Made by a program: the position numbers and the translations under genes
NCBI GenBank assembly: GCA_011316305.1
Contig: SAUG01000002.1
Span: forward strand, 434,001 to 498,000
Reading direction: 5' to 3'
DNA: 64,000 nt
Origin: Rusavskia elegans
Lineage: Eukaryota > Ascomycota > Lecanoromycetes > Teloschistales > Teloschistaceae
Notes under the pieces: model-generated
What the model was told of the DNA's origin: nothing
The model's input: only the letters and a program-made list of their open reading frames with translations
Databases searched by the model: none
Shown: positions 56,144 to 64,000 of the stretch, piece after piece
How positions within the stretch are numbered: the stretch's first letter is position 1
How the letters are laid out: every line of letters starts with the position of its first letter

Positions 56144-56951
56144 GCCAAGCAGTTGGTGGTTGGATGTAGCTGGGAGAACTCGTAGCTGTCGTCAGAAGGG
56201 TTCTTCTCTCTGTTTGTAAAAAGTCGTCCGACTGAGAAGTGGTGCAAACAAAACTTTTCGTGTATGTAGATTTTGCACTGTTGTCTTGAATTCTTCTCAT
56301 AAACATGGGATGAATTCCAGGTACGACAACAAAAGGTAAGAAACCAAATCAGGCCAGATACTTATACCTTCCCGAGCTTCCTCCAAACTCAACAACTACT
56401 CACGAGCGTGACAACGTCGCGGCATTTTTGCCTTGCAGCCAGCAATCATGGCTGTTCACACACGCAGACGTCCTTGTGGACGCCCTGTTTGCGATGTTTG
56501 CTACCTGCCTGTTGTGCTTACCCAGCCATTGTCAAACACCAAAACACCAAAACAATGCAGCTCTGACCTTGCGACCCGACAAGTAGCCATCCTTGCTGGA
56601 CATCACAGCAAGGAAAAGCGCGGAACAACTGCGCTGCTAATGTGAAAGAAATCATCTCTTCTGGAGAGTGCTTGAGCATCCTGAAACTTGCTCAACGATA
56701 CAATCACAATGTCCTTGCGTAAAAACAGTGCGCAATGAAAGAGAAAAGACATCCCATGAATGCAAAGACTGTAGCTCCAAGACGAGGTCGTTGGATCCAA
56801 GTAACTCTTTTCTACCCTAACCGTGCGTTCCTTACCATCTCCAATGTTGATAAACTTCCTCCATACTCCTCGATAACCTTATAACCCTCTGGCAGCTTCC
56901 AGGTACGCGGCATAATGCATGTTCTTCTCGTTCGTATGGCCCATGAAATCC
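56144..56951. other. Intergenic stretch, no gene seen
   Basis: No supported feature beyond a possible 5' exon for the minus-strand gene at 55430-56143. Confidence 0.45.
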
Positions 56952-58007
56952 CTACCACCAGGCCTGTGTATGGTTGAGACCCCGTGGAAGACCGTGTGAA
57001 GCTTTCGTGTCCTGCGTTTTCCTTGCATAGGGGTTCTGCCTTTCTGCGACTCTTGCGTTCCGCTCCCCCTTAAATAATTCTTCGTCAATCTCTCTTTTTC
57101 GCTTCGCAGTCTCCACGCTCTCCGCCATCTGGCTCTCCAGACGTTTCGTATATTCCTGCAGCGGTGTCTTGCCCTCCAGATATTTCATATATTCCTGCAT
57201 CGGTGTCTTCGACTCAATAAACTGCATTCGCTCCTTCTCTGCTTTTTCGAAATCTCCATACTCGTCCCTCTCTATCGAGGGTACGATGCCCCCCTCGAAA
57301 CCTGAATATTTATCCCTCTCGATCGAGGTTCGAAAGGCTTCCATCTCTTCACTCATTCCCTTGGAGCTCTCCCCAACCTTCACCTCTTCCCAATCGATCA
57401 TTCTAGCCACCGGCGCTCTCCTCTGGAGTTCTTCGCCAATTTCGATGCCCTCCAATCTCAATCTCAGATTTTCATTCCCCGCCTCAAGTAATGCGATTTC
57501 ACGTTGCATGTCGTTAATGTCCCTAATCTGGCTCACTATCAAGCGATTTACGTTTCGTATTTCGGCGTTATCGTCTGAGCTCGGGTGGTTTATGTTTTCA
57601 TCGGCATCGTTGTCAAGATCAGTCAGGGTGCGCAAAGGTTGGTTCTGGAATTCGAATGAGGGGGGTCCATCTGTAGGTTCAACGGCTCTGCCGTCGCTAC
57701 TGTCGTTGTTGTCGTTTGAACTTCCCGTGGGGGCATTTGGACCGGATGCAGTGGTGCTTTGATGTGCTGTTGCCGCCGAGGGTGTAGGTTGATTAGACGA
57801 TGCCAGCTTCCGAGATAAAGAAGTTATGAGAGTGTGGTGTTCTTTGTAGAGGGTACCGAGATACATCTTGAGAGAGGCTTGAGATTCCATTTGAGAAAAG
57901 TAGCGGTCATCGAACTCCGCAGTATATTCCACATCGCGAAGTGGTTTGCCCGGAGGTTTGCCGCTGAATGGTTGACTCTGAAAATTCTCGCCGAATGCCC
58001 AGGCCAT
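56952..58007 (-). CDS. Coiled-coil hypothetical protein with internal repeats
   Basis: A single frame from ATG 58007 (MAWAFGENFQSQPFSGK) encodes 351 aa. The N-terminal ~90 residues are conserved-looking (EFDDRYFSQMESQASLKMYL). Then come a Ser/Thr/Asn-rich linker and a long coiled coil (NRLIVSQIRDINDMQREIAL and on). Two short tandem duplications follow: S-I-E-R-D-K-Y-S-G-F-E with S-I-E-R-D-E-Y-G-D-F-E, and KTPMQEYMKYLE with KTPLQEYTKRLE. It ends in a Lys/Arg/Glu-rich helix. No known domain or signal peptide. The frame stays open 117 bases upstream, but the chosen ATG fits the start of the ordered region. Confidence 0.65.
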   Translation of the reverse strand: MAWAFGENFQSQPFSGKPPGKPLRDVEYTAEFDDRYFSQMESQASLKMYLGTLYKEHHTLITSLSRKLASSNQPTPSAATAHQSTTASGPNAPTGSSNDNNDSSDGRAVEPTDGPPSFEFQNQPLRTLTDLDNDADENINHPSSDDNAEIRNVNRLIVSQIRDINDMQREIALLEAGNENLRLRLEGIEIGEELQRRAPVARMIDWEEVKVGESSKGMSEEMEAFRTSIERDKYSGFEGGIVPSIERDEYGDFEKAEKERMQFIESKTPMQEYMKYLEGKTPLQEYTKRLESQMAESVETAKRKREIDEELFKGERNARVAERQNPYARKTQDTKASHGLPRGLNHTQAWW

Positions 58008-58406
58008 CTTGATGCTGGTAAGGATTGATTCCTTGTGTGAATGCTGTGATGGCTGTAATGGGAGCGTAAGGTTTCGGATGAGTGTGAATGAAACAGATGC
58101 TTCAATGGAGATACAAAAAAGCAATTCATTTATGAGACATGCTAATGTGAGACATGCTGATGGTAGTCTTGTTTGTTGATGTAAATCGGAGAAGACAAGA
58201 GTGATTCGACTTTGTTCAACTGCTGCTGTTAGTCCATCTTGATGTCAGATGAAGTGGCAAAGGAAGGAACGACCTACGAGGGAAAGACAACTCAAGATCT
58301 CAACTTCATCAACAAGCATTGAACAATAAAACAATAAGCAAACCAGATCACCGTAGACAGGGCACTAGGAAGCTCCTCGTCATGTACGACGACGCATAAC
58401 GTCATT
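58008..58406. other. Intergenic stretch, no gene seen
   Basis: Presumed promoter of the coiled-coil gene. No other feature. Confidence 0.5.
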
Positions 58407-58742
58407 TCATGACAACTCATTTATCAGAGCTACATGCGCCCCCAGAAGTGTATTCACGGCTGCTGAGTCCTGGGGAGAAGCGTGGAGGTCTGTAGTAGAG
58501 TCGTTCCTCGTTCTGATCCATGGATTGAATTCAGGGAAGGCGAGGAAGGTCATGAACAGAACAGCAAGACAGTAACCTTGCAGAGCATGCTGATGTGGTT
58601 GATAGTATTCAGGCTCTAGGCACACCTGAACATTTGCTGCTTATTCTAATCAGCCAATTGAATAACTCCTAAAGGTATACTTGAAGAACCATAGGCGCAA
58701 TTCACCTGTTGATCTCGAAGGTTCGCGTCTCGCTTCGTGAAG
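58407..58742 (-). pseudogene. C-terminal exons of an unrecognised gene, probably a remnant
   Basis: Two minus-strand pieces join in phase 0 across an 80-nt GTGAAT...CAG intron (58705-58626). The junction reads FTKRDANLRDQQ / VCLEPEYYQPHQHALQGYCL. A hydrophobic segment (LAVLFMTFLAFPEF) and a polar tail ending INELS follow. The upstream piece begins right after a stop, and no ATG or further exon was found between here and the broken gene at 58997. The composition is strongly protein-like but the family is unknown. Confidence 0.35.
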
Positions 58743-58996
58743 ACGTCTCACCAGATTTTCTCGCAGTATCTCATACTACGAGCATAACCGATTCGACCCG
58801 ATGTGTTCCTACACAACCTGGTTCGCTGGCAATTCATCATCATAGATAATGCTCCTTCTTCACCCAATCTTAGGTATACGAGGAAAGCAGGTGGATACAA
58901 TCGCGCCCCAGTCCACCTCCACTCCGGGCTCTGACCCGAAGTAACCCTTTTCGAAGGCTAGGTGATCATCATCAGCGGTGAACACAATTGATAGAA

Positions 58997-60264
58997 TCAA
59001 CAAAGGAATTTCAAATTACCTCCTGAAATTAGTGCTGCAGCAAACATGACCCGATTGATAGCCTGAAGAACCTTCGGCTGAGAATCCATCCAGTGTTTCC
59101 ATCTCTCGATGAGTTGATGACTTTGTGACTCGTATTTCGACCTGTCAGCGAGGTAACAACAAAGACCAAGCATCGCGCCAAAGTCACGGAACGCAAGTCG
59201 TCTGAGGAAACTGCCTTCCAAGGAGCCAGTCGAGAGAATGTCATCTGCAACGGAGAGTTAGTCAATCACATTTGGAAGGATATCTATAGACTAACCAAAT
59301 AATTCGATGCATCGTGCCCCAACTGCTGAGCTGAACTGTTGCTAGCAGTCCCCCAATTAGCAAGCCAGAGAGACATGCCCAATTCAAGCATATCATGCGA
59401 CATGTCGTGTGTCCTTTGGGATCTATGACCCGCTGGTAATCTGCTCTCTCGGTCGCGGGACACTGAGGATCCCTTGCCAGTGCAGCTAGCAGACGGAAAG
59501 CGACATAACCATCCAGGGCGTTCGCGTTACCTTTGCTAGCTACGAGAGGCCTTGACATGTCCGTGGCGATTCTCCAGTACATTATTGGAGTTGGGGATTC
59601 GATGTCGTCAAAGAGACAGGGATGAATAGCTTTAGCGATTGCAATAGCGTGATGAATGTAAGTTGCGTGTCCGGATGCAACGCTCATACGATTGAGTGCG
59701 AACATCCAGATGGTCAGATAGTGGTGGTATTGACCGTCACCGTCTGGACCGCGCTCATCCATCTTTCCAATCCCGAGTCCTCCACCCCAAGGGTTTTCAT
59801 CGGTTGCACCAGGGAGTCTTGACTTCCCATTGCGCGTTGATCCAAGTACGGTATAAACAGCGTCGATTAGAGCAGAAGCCAGAGCCATGTACTTCGCACC
59901 AGATGTCTCCTTGTAGAGAGTCAAGAACTTGAGGACACCAAAGCCATTAGTCCAGAGGTAGCGGCCTCGATGACCTCCAGAGTTTTCAGGTGGATGCCAC
60001 TGAGCTAGCTGGTCTGTTTTCAAGGACTCAAAGGGTCCATACACAATCTACATTGCTTGCTTGAAGCGATCGGTAGGTGCAGGTGCCGACATTGTAAATC
60101 ACAAGGATGAATCGCAAGGTCTCCCGCCAGTTCAAATGCCCTGAGTATGCCGAAGGATCGTCAATCGTAGCCCTAGACAGCGAGTATCTGGTATTCGATT
60201 GTTCAACGCAAGTACAACCTAGGTACTTCGGAATGTCCTGGAAGACTGACGTTATTCCCCCCAC
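58997..60264 (-). pseudogene. Broken six-hairpin-glycosidase-like gene
   Basis: On the minus strand successive blocks resemble a conserved fungal (alpha/alpha)6 six-hairpin-like protein: NWRETLRFILVIYNVGTCTY, then YGPFESLKTDQLAQWHP, RYLWTNGFGVLKFLTLYKE, SRLPGATDENPWGGGLGIGK, GPDGDGQYHHYLTIWMFALN, HDMSHDMLELGMSLWLANWG, RCIELFDDILS and LRRLAFRDFGAMLGL. The blocks sit in different frames. Base losses or gains are needed near 60037-60046 and 59405-59416. A lost G in a G-run (59349-59354) and a TAG (59342-59344, from CAG) separate the next blocks. An intron at 59245-59295 still splices normally. Adjacent genes are intact, so decay is likelier than poor sequence. The enzymatic activity of the family is not known to me. 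Confidence 0.65.
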
Positions 60265-60321
60265 GAGCTGCAGATAATGCTTGGAACAGGGTCTCCGACA
60301 GAGATGGACGATGTCCTACCA

Positions 60322-60777
60322 TCATCCAGCATATACATTGCCGGCTTTCAGGATGATCCAAAGACACTGAAGGATTGAAATGTTAAAGACCAAGGTCCTG
60401 AAGAAACTCAACCTACGGTCCGAGATCTCAATATACACCGTGATGAAGATGGCCCTGAAGAGCAGAAAGGTCCCAAACGTCCAATTCATCATCCCAGCAT
60501 CAAGTTTGGCCATGTTGCCAAGGATGACGGCTGCAATGAGTAGGGGAAAGTTCTCAATACCATTATTGTGAGCGGCTCTGGCGCGTTCCCAGCGTGTGTA
60601 GGTAGCAGCTGATACTCGTTTTTGGAATCTCTCACGGACGGCTGTAGATTTTGGGTTAGCATTGTCCCAATTTTTGGCTGATCCGTCAGCAAATATTAAG
60701 GTGGAGTACGTGTGAGGGATGAAATTCATGACGAAGTAGATAGGAATAGAGTAGACGGAGTAGTTAGTAGGAGCCAT
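60322..60777 (-). CDS. MAPEG-family membrane protein
   Basis: A single-exon gene of 151 aa. It starts MAPTNYSVYSIPIYFVMNFI (first membrane helix). The family hallmark follows in RWERARAAHNNGIENFPLLI, in which R-A-x-x-A-x-x-N-x-x-E-N-F-P/x marks the glutathione-binding part of MAPEG proteins. Three more helices follow (AAVILGNMAKL; FGTFLLFRAIFITVYI; TLVFNISILQCLWIILKAGN). MAPEG members are ER or outer-membrane enzymes such as microsomal glutathione transferases; a specific reaction cannot be assigned. It is divergent with the sirtuin gene, 359 bp apart. Confidence 0.85.
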   Translation of the reverse strand: MAPTNYSVYSIPIYFVMNFIPHTYSTLIFADGSAKNWDNANPKSTAVRERFQKRVSAATYTRWERARAAHNNGIENFPLLIAAVILGNMAKLDAGMMNWTFGTFLLFRAIFITVYIEISDRRLSFFRTLVFNISILQCLWIILKAGNVYAG

Positions 60778-61136
60778 AACAGACAGATCAACGGTTGCTG
60801 TAGAGCGTCAAACGTCTCACTACGAGATGATTCGGCTGTAAGTTTGAGGGATCAATCGCAATGATGGGGGTCCAATAACAGTACCTCCAAGGAGGGGTAT
60901 CGATCTTCAGCGTTCCTTTTAGCAACCGGCGCTAGGCCGAAAAGCGTAAGCACTCTGCACGACCGTTGTCAGACCGCGTCTCCTCAACGCGTTGCATTCA
61001 CTAGCATTTTCCTCACAAGACCTCTTTGTCCTAATTGGCACCTCCTACAGTTCTTATCGCGTTCAATGGACTCTCAAGACATATAACCCACTGACTGGGA
61101 GGGTTTTCTAAATCAAATCACTTTCACACCGTTGCA
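60778..61136. promoter_or_regulatory. Shared divergent promoter of MAPEG and sirtuin genes
   Basis: The 359-bp stretch holds a perfect ACGCGT (60987-60992), the MluI cell-cycle box bound by MBF-type factors in fungi, 150 bp from the sirtuin start. It also has a reverse CCAAT box (ATTGG, 61034-61038). Cell-cycle control of Hst3/Hst4 sirtuins is known in yeasts; whether this site is used here is inference. Confidence 0.4.
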
Positions 61137-62872
61137 ATGCCGATCACAGAGGTCACCAAGACAGAAAACCGCCAGCTGCAGAACATTGCCAACATCTTAG
61201 CTTCCTCTCAGAAAGTGGTCATCGTGACTGGTGCTGGTATCTCCACAAATTGTGGAATTCCTGTAAGTCTTCCCGTGCCTCTGACCAATCTAGCTGACAG
61301 ACGTAGGATTTCCGGTCCGAGCAAGGTCTTTATGCTCTTATCCAAAACAGCTACGATAAGGCCTCCACGTCTACCCCCAAGAATGTTAGCAGTTGCGAGT
61401 TGCCCAATGAGACCGACAGTGTCAAGATACACGGCCAATGTCAAGCTAGCACTTTGCCTTCGAATGTCAAAGGGAAGGACCTTTTCGATGCAAGGATCTG
61501 GAAAGACCCAACCGGCACTTCAGTTTTCTACAAGTTCATCGCGTCGCTCCGCAAGAGAGTTCGAGAAGAAGTCAAGCAAACCACGCCGACGCACCGCTTT
61601 ATAAAAACCATCCGAGACAGCCATAAACTTGTACGGTGTTACACGCAGAACATTGACGGCCTAGAGTCCCGGTTGGGCTTGAGTATGGACCTTAATCGCG
61701 GCAAGGGTAACAGGTCGCGCTTCACCAAGAAGTCGAGGTCGATACCACAGACTGCAGCCAAAGCAACGCCCGGCAGTCCAATGGATGGAGGATGTGAGGT
61801 CGTACCTCTCCACGGAGATCTTGCGGTCCTGAGGTGCACCTTATGTCAGCAGACGTGTGGGTGGGAAGATCGGGGGAGAGAGGCGACTATGCTGAAAGGG
61901 AAGGCACCTGAATGCTTTTCTTGCGCAACGTCGGATCAGCAACGACGTGACCGAGGCAAACGCGGGACGAAGATCGGAAGCCTACGACCTAACATCGTCT
62001 TGTACGGCGAGGAACATCCCGAGGCGGACGCTGTTGGTTCCATTACCACACATGATCTATCGCTCTCCCCGGATGTGTTGTTGATTCTGGGTACATCACT
62101 TCACGTACATGGACTCAAGACAATGGTAAAAGAATTTGCAAAATGCGTTCATGCCAGGCCGAAAGAGAAAGGCAAAGTCATCTTTGTGAACCTGAGCCAG
62201 CCGTCGGAGAGCACCTGGAGCGACTCGATCGATTACTGGGTGTCAATGGATTGTGACGAATGGATCGGCTCGCTCCGACGCCATCGGCCAGACATTTGGC
62301 ATTTGCAGACAGAGCTAACGGCTCGCGTTGTTAAGAAAGAAGCACACACAACACCCAAAGCCTCAGCAACAATGCAGTCCAAGGCAGGAAGTCCCAACGA
62401 CAAAGAGAATGGAACGGCTGCAGGTGTTCGAGTCATCGTCAACTCCCCGCGGCGATCAGCGACAGCGACACGGGCGAGGAAAGGTCCACTAGGGGAGATT
62501 GACAGCAACTCTGCGTGCCAGATGAAAGATCGAAACCACGAAACTGAGGTTTGCAATGAGTTTGTTGTATTTGACAGCTCTCAGTCCCTACCAACACCGC
62601 CTCCTTCAACTCACAAGAACGATAATCCAAGCCAGCGACAAAAGAGATCCCGACCTTTGGATGAGCACGATCAGGTTACGACGCCGACGAAGAAACCACG
62701 ACTGCCGGCCAGAGCCGTATCGGAAAAGCTTTCGCTGGTGAAGTGTCCACCTCGTAAAAATGATCAGGCACGACTTCGACCTTTGCCATCCGATCGGAAA
62801 GGGGCTGCCATTAAGATCTGGGAAGAGCCAGAGCCAGAGCCAGTTATCCAGCTTTGTTCTCCGATTAGATGA
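61137..62872 (+). CDS. NAD-dependent protein deacetylase, Hst3/Hst4-type sirtuin
   Basis: Exons 61137-61262 and 61307-62872 (44-nt intron, phase 0) encode 563 aa. Sirtuin motifs are in order: VTGAGIS (~31-37), GIPDFRSEQGLY spanning the splice, CYTQNIDGLESRLGL, the catalytic His in PLHGDL (~211), a zinc site CTLC...CFSC, SLRPNIVLYGEEHP, and ILGTSLHVHG. VNLSQPSES and DYWVSMDCDEWI follow. SEQGLY and the long insert between it and the NAD-loop helix are typical of the Hst3/Hst4 group, which removes acetyl groups from histone H3 Lys56 after DNA replication. The C-terminal ~200 residues are disordered, with basic nuclear-localisation patches (QKRSRPLDEH; TPTKKPRLPAR). Probably nuclear. Confidence 0.9.
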
Positions 62873-63569
62873 AGGGCTGGATGCTAGATTCAACTACACG
62901 AGCCCTTGTCGTTTACATAACGGTGCCATGAACCGGGAAGCTCCTGCGTGATCGCTCGCAATGACAGGCTAGTTGCAGCCTTGGTATTCTGCTCGCAATC
63001 TGCGATGTCATTTATGACTCCTATTGGGTGGCCTGCGTCCCCTATCTTCAGCCTTGAAGATGTGACAGGTCAGGTTATGGATCCGTGCATTAGATTGTTC
63101 TAGGGGAAAGCGACTTTTTCGGATTGCATCGGAGTATCTTTTCGAGCCTACATCGATTCAGCTTGAGAAGGTTGTCGCTTACAAAGTCAGTGGACAGGGT
63201 GGTGGCGACTCGGGATCGGTTGTGCCTCACGTTGCGCCTGGCGCCTTGCGATGTCACCCTTTGGGTCTTCCGTAACATATCGACAGCAATAATCGGAAGC
63301 AGGCTCCGCTTTCTAAGCACATGGCCTCCCTAAAGACTTGCATATGGGGCGGTCACAGCCGATCTGCCTTGCGATAGGCTTGGGGCTGAGTCAACGAGTC
63401 TTGGCGACCCCACTTCGACATCATCCAGCCCACGCAATGACACCCTAAGGTACCTTATGTCTCAGCATCTTCTTGCAGAGTTTAAATATCTTTTTCCATC
63501 TTGCTCTTCTAAGTCTCCTTATCGTCGCAACTCGTCATCGACGAATCCATTCCATATTGGTTCATCGTC
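62873..63569. other. Intergenic stretch, no gene seen
   Basis: No supported feature; the right part should be the promoter of the gene starting at 63570. Confidence 0.5.
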
Positions 63570-64000
63570 ATGGCCTATGATCCAAATTACTATCAGACCC
63601 AAGAATATGTGCAACAACAACAATACCCTTCTGCGGGCTATACACCTCATGTACGATCTCTCACCAATTACCTTACATCGCCTGCTTGAACCTTGACTAA
63701 CATTCACCACCAGGGCGATCGTCCGCTGACCCAGTCACGCCACTCTCCTCAACCCGCCTACCCTAACAACCAGTCACTCACCCCCTACCACCCCCCATCC
63801 CCAAGTTACTCCCCGCGCGCCTCCTCTCGCGACGAACGCTACATCTACGCCGACTCCTACGACGACCGTGACCGTGACCGCCGCCGCCATCATCACAGGA
63901 GCCACTCGCGACGTTCCCACCGCTCTCGTTCCCGCTCTCGTTCCCGGTCCCGCTCTCGCGACATAGGCTCCGCCCTCCTCGGCGCTGCCGGCGGCGGTTT
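63570..64000 (+). CDS. Tyr/Gln- and Arg/Ser-rich protein, 5' part only
   Basis: Exon 1 (63570-63650) encodes MAYDPNYYQTQEYVQQQQYP and SAGYTPH. A 63-nt intron (63651-63713) follows. Exon 2 (from 63714) runs off the window edge. It encodes a Pro/Ser/Gln stretch, an Asp/Tyr segment (YIYADSYDDRDRDRRRHHH), an Arg-Ser dipeptide run and then IGSALLGAAGGG, possibly the start of a glycine-zipper segment. Tyr-rich proteins with a glycine zipper are common in filamentous ascomycetes and of unknown function. The C-terminus is outside the window. Confidence 0.75.

Overview
This window comes from a nuclear chromosome of a filamentous ascomycete (Pezizomycotina). The genes carry short introns (about 44-98 nt) with GT-AG ends and CTRAC-like branch points. 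The recognisable proteins are typical of moulds: a fungal-rhodopsin (PTH11-like) membrane protein, an Egt2/LolT-type aminotransferase, a Jen1-type monocarboxylate permease, a GYF-domain protein, an Hst3/Hst4-type sirtuin and a fungal AAA ATPase with a DUF7025-like N domain. I cannot name the species; Dothideomycetes is only a guess. All exon structures below were worked out by hand from splice signals and checked for reading-frame closure.

Layout. (1) 1-13.4 kb is gene-poor. On the minus strand it holds broken coding remnants: a protein-kinase fragment, a Cys-rich protein, and helical proteins with in-frame TAA/TAG codons or frameshifts. It also has short duplications and one intact secreted thaumatin-like gene. 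(2) 13.4-15.8 kb has a tartrate/D-malate-type dehydrogenase and a small coiled-coil protein. (3) 16.0-24.8 kb is the most unusual part. It is a cluster of eight very divergent paralogous small genes, seven on the minus strand and one inverted and broken. The seven apparently unbroken copies, and the broken one, share a two-exon layout: a phase-0 intron just before an I-R-S-K-T-F-x-Y-like motif, and a C-terminal helix with an L-R-x(n)-W-x-x-E pattern. I recognise no known family. (4) 26-64 kb is ordinary, mostly intact gene space: PTH11-like protein, mitochondrial malate dehydrogenase, a secreted protein of unknown function, a Myb/SANT-like nuclear protein, Egt2/LolT-like enzyme, 1001-aa AAA ATPase, 1575-aa GYF protein, GNAT acetyltransferase, Jen1-like transporter, several hypothetical proteins, a broken six-hairpin-glycosidase-like gene, a MAPEG protein, a sirtuin, and a Tyr/Arg-Ser-rich gene running off the right edge.

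How genes may relate: the organic-acid genes (tartrate/malate-type dehydrogenase, mitochondrial malate dehydrogenase, Jen1-like permease) are scattered and not a cluster. The MAPEG and sirtuin genes are divergent and share one short upstream region. Nothing looks like a classical secondary-metabolite cluster.
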